Assembly (NCBI RefSeq): GCF_000208745.1
Contig: NC_030859.1
Span: 15,843,426-15,907,425, forward strand
Origin: Theobroma cacao
Taxonomy: Eukaryota; Streptophyta; Magnoliopsida; Malvales; Malvaceae
Reading direction: 5' to 3'
Length of the DNA: 64,000 nt
The notes beneath the pieces are model-generated. The model had not been told where the DNA came from and searched no databases. It saw only the letters and a program-made list of their open reading frames with translations. Of the stretch, positions 60,181-64,000 are shown one piece after another (the first letter of the stretch is position 1; each line of letters begins with the position of its first letter). A program made the position numbers and the translations under genes.

Positions 60181-60373
60181 AATGTTTTTCTGCATTTCTT
60201 TTGCTCAAATTTAATGCTTTAATATGTATCTGTTTTGTTACTTAATGCTTCACGCGTGCTTCATTTATTTTCATTTATGTATGCAAAGATAGTAAAAACT
60301 GGTTATTGTTTTTTTTTTTAATTTTCCTTGATCATATTTGTTAAATGGAAATGTTATCTGTTTTTTGTTACAG

Positions 60374-60725
60374 ATCACCAAAACAAAGCAGGAGAACCTA
60401 TAAGCTTTGCTTTGTGTGTTGAGAGACCAGTGGGGCTTCAATGCTGGCTTGACATCCATAGTAAAGAGATGCAGCTACACGTCATATGTGAGGCACTGCA
60501 AAAAAAAAATGAGTTGGACTCAATGAAAAGAGCATGCTTCTAGAAGTTGCTGGACGTCAAATTATAAAAGAGTTTATATTGCACTAGTCTCATGCAATAG
60601 CAAGGCCCGCTTCTCAAAGCGTGAGTTCTATCTAGTGATAGGACTCAAGTTTGGCCCCATGCCAGCCATTATTTCCAATCCTTACGAAACAATCCCTAGA
60701 AGGATTCACCAGCAATACTAAGGAA
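60374..60725 (+). pseudogene. DUF1985-like fragment
   Basis: The frame ARFSKREFYLVIGLKFGPMP followed by SNPYETIPRRIHQQYY resembles DUF1985, a domain found with Ulp1-type peptidases carried by plant MULEs. The preceding part, LHVICEALQKKNELDSMKRA, fits the start of that domain. Stops at 60541 and later, and a frame change near 60600, break it. No peptidase domain follows; instead MURA C-terminal sequence starts within 25 bases, which is not the normal arrangement. Confidence 0.6.
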
Positions 60726-60744
60726 CAGAGAACCAGGTGAAACT

Positions 60745-61195
60745 CTAGGATGTCTTCATGTGGTGAGTTCCAAACCGATCTACTCCCCTACAAGCATGCC
60801 ATGGTGGCAATAAGGTGTAAATATTCATGTTTTCTTATTTGCTTTGTAATGAATTCATATTTTACATGGTTCCTCAACTATGATTTCATTGTTTTCACAG
60901 TAATTACAAATGTGCAACCATTGAATTTTACTCAGACTATTACAAGACTCTGTCTTGGGTGGAGGATTATGTTATTCTTATTCATCCTAGTTGGGCATCC
61001 CAGTGAGTAGGAAATCCCCACTGATGTTAAACAAATTATCGTTTTTTCACCACCTCAGTAAGGTCAAACAAGAAGACCAAGGAGGAAAAGGATTCCATCG
61101 ATTAGGGAACGTAGTCGAAAACGAAGATGTTCATAATGCAAGAGCTATGGTCATAAAAGATAAAATTGCCCAACTTTGTTTGCAGCTCCATTGAC
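60745..61195 (+). pseudogene. MULE transposase C-terminus (SWIM and zinc knuckle)
   Basis: The order matches the end of MURA: a SWIM finger reading SSCGEFQTDLLPYKHAMVAI (the first Cys and the Cys before the last His are changed), then SDYYKTLSWVEDYV, TDVKQIIVFSPP and a CCHC knuckle CKSYGHKR.NC in which the first Cys position is a stop. Frame shifts are needed between these pieces. The catalytic domain is absent. It is inactive. Confidence 0.75.
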
Positions 61196-61799
61196 AAATC
61201 TAGCACTATCTTCTACTCAGTTGACGTGTCAATGATGACGATGACCGAAAGCATGTTCAACTTACAGACAACCTGGGCACGCACAAAATAGTTGTCCCAT
61301 GCGAATAACAAACTCTGAAAATGTATAGGGTCTCATAGACAAAGACAGTGGCTTCTCAAACAGTAGTGGTCTATTGAATCCACATTGCCCTTGATTTTAG
61401 CCTTGAACACTACAATTTCAACTGGAGTTTATCTTAGTCTAAAAATGATATTCTGATGTGTGAGAACTTCCCTCTCAAGATGTAGGCTTGAAAATAATAT
61501 TGTGGGATCATCAAATAAGTAGTATAAGTTTATAATTTTTTTATCATTGTAACAAAAAAAAAAGACCTTTAATAGGGCAAAAAATAATAATTGTTTATTT
61601 AAGCCTAATGATATGACTATTTTATTTGATGATAAGTACATATTTTTTTTCCATAGGGTTTCATCAGATTTATTTTATTTTTGCAATCAAAGTTTAATCC
61701 CAATGTCTTTGCTTGTGAGATATAATGTATTTAATTTAATGATACATGTACAGGTAAATTTAAAATGTCAAATATAATGCAATGCATGATGTGTGATAC

Positions 61800-62115
61800 T
61801 GTTAAATATAAAGCAATGCAGGATGTGGGGTCACACAATGCCTTAGCCTAAGTCACGCAATGCCTAAAATTCAGTCACGTAATGCCTTAAAAGCCAAGAA
61901 CACAATGACTAAACATAGTCAGACAATGCCTTATTCACGCAATGCTTTGTCGGATGTTGGGGCACGCAATGCTCAATTGAGGCAATGCAATGCCGGATGT
62001 GAGGTCACATAATGCCTAAAAACTAATCACGTAATGCCTTAAAAACTAGTCACGGAATACCCTAAAAACCATTCATTCAATGTCCTAAAAATAAGTCATG
62101 CAATGCCTTATATCC
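61800..62115 (-). repeat. Minisatellite array 3, inverted
   Basis: Units read GTCACGCAATGCCTTAAAAA-like on the plus strand, the reverse complement of arrays 1 and 2. About thirteen imperfect units lie between the transposase fragment and the MULE tail. Confidence 0.9.
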
Positions 62116-62552
62116 AATAGCACTTTAACCAATTAAAGCATGTTATTTGAAGAGAAAATTGTAACGTGGCAATTTCTGAAAAAAAAAAGTGATAAGTGGG
62201 AGGGACAGGAAAACCACCCACTTAAAACGTGGGCTAACCGGTTAAGGTACCACACCTTAAAACTCATTAGAAATCCACAATCTAGAAAAAAAAAACCCAA
62301 ATTTCCTTTAAAATCTATCATATTTCTTTCTAGTTGTAAGTTAACCCAAGAAACTCGAAGCCTTCAACATCATCGGAATCAATAGTCGAAACTTCTCTAA
62401 CTAGCAAAGTTACTTATGCTCCTTCAATGTCTCCTTCAACATCAACACCGTCATCGTGATCATAGTCATCGGCTTGACGCTCACCGTCACCTATATAGGT
62501 GATGAGGTTGAATAGAAGCACTTCCCTGCACAATTGGCGAAATGAGGAAAAA

Positions 62553-64000
62553 TGCTTAAACCCTCAATATGTTTACAAAAAATTATAAAAACCCTAAACC
62601 CTAAACCTAAACAGTCAACCATAAACACATAAACCCTAAACCCCAAAAACAAGACAAAAAAAGTAAACCCGTACATTTAAATTAATGCTTTCCAAAATTC
62701 AACCAATAATCCTATCCTCCAATGAATACATTGTGTTCTCCATTGACTTCATTGCCATCTTAAGCTAAAGGCAATCCCGACTCTACCTTCAACAAGCCGA
62801 CACAAGTTACGAACTCTGAGTTCATCATCACAAGTTGTCCTCCCCTTGCTCAACTGCAATAAAACCAATTAATATTTTAATAGCTAGTCAAAAGGGAATT
62901 GGACAATTAAAAATTAAGAATTCTACATACTAACTAGTGAATCGGAACCAATGTTCGCCTTAGAATGACCTTTCCCCATATGCATTTGAGGACTAAAACT
63001 AAGAAGTGGAAGATATGGACATGTAAGCTACACACACTGAACAGTTAATTAGAGAAGCTCCACGACGTTTACAAAAACATTTTTTTTGTTACACACCCTG
63101 TATAATTTTTATTTTGTTGCACGCACTTTATAATTTATATTTTGTTGTATGCCTTGTGTAATTTCTATTTTGTTACATGCCCTAACTAATTTTTAATTTG
63201 TTACATGCCATACCTTTAATCCCATATTTGTTGCACGCTATTTATAAATTTCATAACGTTTTGAACACAATACATTTAATAATACGCTGTTACATGCAAT
63301 GCCTCAAGGATATCTGCTTTCAGCTCTTCCTCCGTTGGAGTCACCACGACTGATTCCTTTATTTATTTCACCAGAACATACTCATAAATCCATCTGCATC
63401 AGAATACAATCTTGCACATGTAAGCTACGCACACTGAACAGTTAACCAGAGAAGCTCTACGACATTTACAAACATATTTCTTTTACTACATACCTTGTAT
63501 AATCTTTATACTGTTAGATACACATTATAATTTCTATTTTGTTACATGCCCTGACTAATTTCTATTTTCTTACCTGCCCTAACTAATTTCTCTTTTCTTA
63601 CACGCCAAACCTTTAATCTAATTTTTGTTACACACTATTTCTAAATTTCATAATATTCTAAACGTAATACATTTAATAATACGTTGTTGCACACAATGCC
63701 TCAAATTTGTTGGTTTCAACACGCCATATTCATGCAATATGTGAAATCGTCGATTTGTTACATGACCTTCCCATTTTCTCTACATATGCTACAACATTCG
63801 ACCCAAATGGCCATGTCGTCTAATATCTCTAACGATTTCCACAACTTTAAACAACACTAAATCCATTTAATAACAAAACCCTACACCACATTCTCAACCA
63901 ATATGACATTCAAATCACTAAACCCACTCAAAACCCAAATCAAAATTCGACATTACCTGACTTGCCTTTTGTTGTCAACTTGTTCCCTATCACTGCTAAC
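62553..64000 (+). repeat. MULE tail, long direct repeat copy 2
   Basis: This is the near-identical partner of 54021-55489 and continues past the window end. It includes the telomere-like motif at about 62588-62611 and both minisatellite blocks. Confidence 0.93.

Larger units (their letters stand above)
59240..64000 (+). mobile_element. MULE 2 (Mutator-like), right end outside window
   Basis: The left end at about 59240-59345 (TTTTTTTATGAG..., GCATAAAGTGTTCTTG, TTTTAACTATTTTTAATCAA) pairs with the inverted end of MULE 1 at 55770-55860. The order is array (59790-60180), DUF1985-like fragment, MURA C-terminus, inverted array (61800-62115), and a tail matching MULE 1. By alignment with MULE 1 the right end should lie about 370 bases beyond the window. 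Confidence 0.75.

Noticed and set aside
54021..64000. The long direct repeats 54021-55489 and 62553-64000 as an LTR pair
   Set aside because: There are no TG...CA ends, primer site or polypurine tract. Inverted ends and MURA fragments fit two Mutator-like elements in tandem.

Overview
The window is nuclear DNA of a flowering plant, most likely a eudicot. The evidence is AT-rich intergenic DNA, short GT-AG introns, and plant-only families: an AP2/ERF factor, an ALOG/LSH factor, a plastid SufC ATPase, a CNL-type resistance gene, and plant retrotransposon lineages (Athila-like, Sirevirus-like), Mutator-like elements (MULEs) and Helitrons. I cannot name the species. There is one 498-base assembly gap (23398-23895) and one isolated N (2264).

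Layout, left to right. 1-2490: LTR fragments and a tandem AT-rich repeat. 3253-4035 (+): last two exons of an NPG1-related TPR gene. 5012-5244 (-): last exon of the plastid ribosomal L28 gene. 6640-7293 (+): an intact, intronless DREB-type ERF gene. 7294-12730: intergenic DNA with no gene I can support. 12733-16886: a CACTA remnant, then two Helitron 3' ends facing outwards around a Rep fragment. 17240-20487 (+): an intact six-exon gene for plastid SufC (ABCI6/NAP7 type). 21264-22316: an inverted-repeat transposon abutting an inverted copy of the SufC 5' end. 22370-24830: AT-rich tandem arrays. 25453-33158: a decayed Athila-like element whose gag is split by a solo LTR, itself split by a second solo LTR. 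33161-34230: tandem repeats. 35139-36991 (+): a resistance-gene remnant that keeps its LRR region. 37597-38833 (+): an ALOG/LSH gene with a small 5' exon and an optional 3' exon. 39346-55860 (+): MULE 1, interrupted by a Sirevirus-like Copia element (41496-54023, minus) that itself carries a 2,971-bp solo LTR with a perfect 5-bp target duplication. 56662-58491 (-): a gutted GST-zeta gene. 59240 to beyond the window end (+): MULE 2.

Only three genes look whole: the ERF, SufC and LSH genes. The ERF and LSH products are nuclear regulators. SufC powers Fe-S cluster assembly in the plastid. They are not a functional cluster. The rest is gene debris and layered transposon insertions.

The most unusual points are these. 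MULE 1 is chimeric: its last 1.45 kb is about 98.5% identical to MULE 2, while the Copia element inside it has LTRs that differ by about 7%. The two MULEs share three minisatellite arrays of a GGCATTGCGTGACTGG-like unit. The two Helitron 3' termini are opposed. The SufC promoter and transit-peptide region has an inverted copy. The LSH stop codon is embedded in a strong splice donor.
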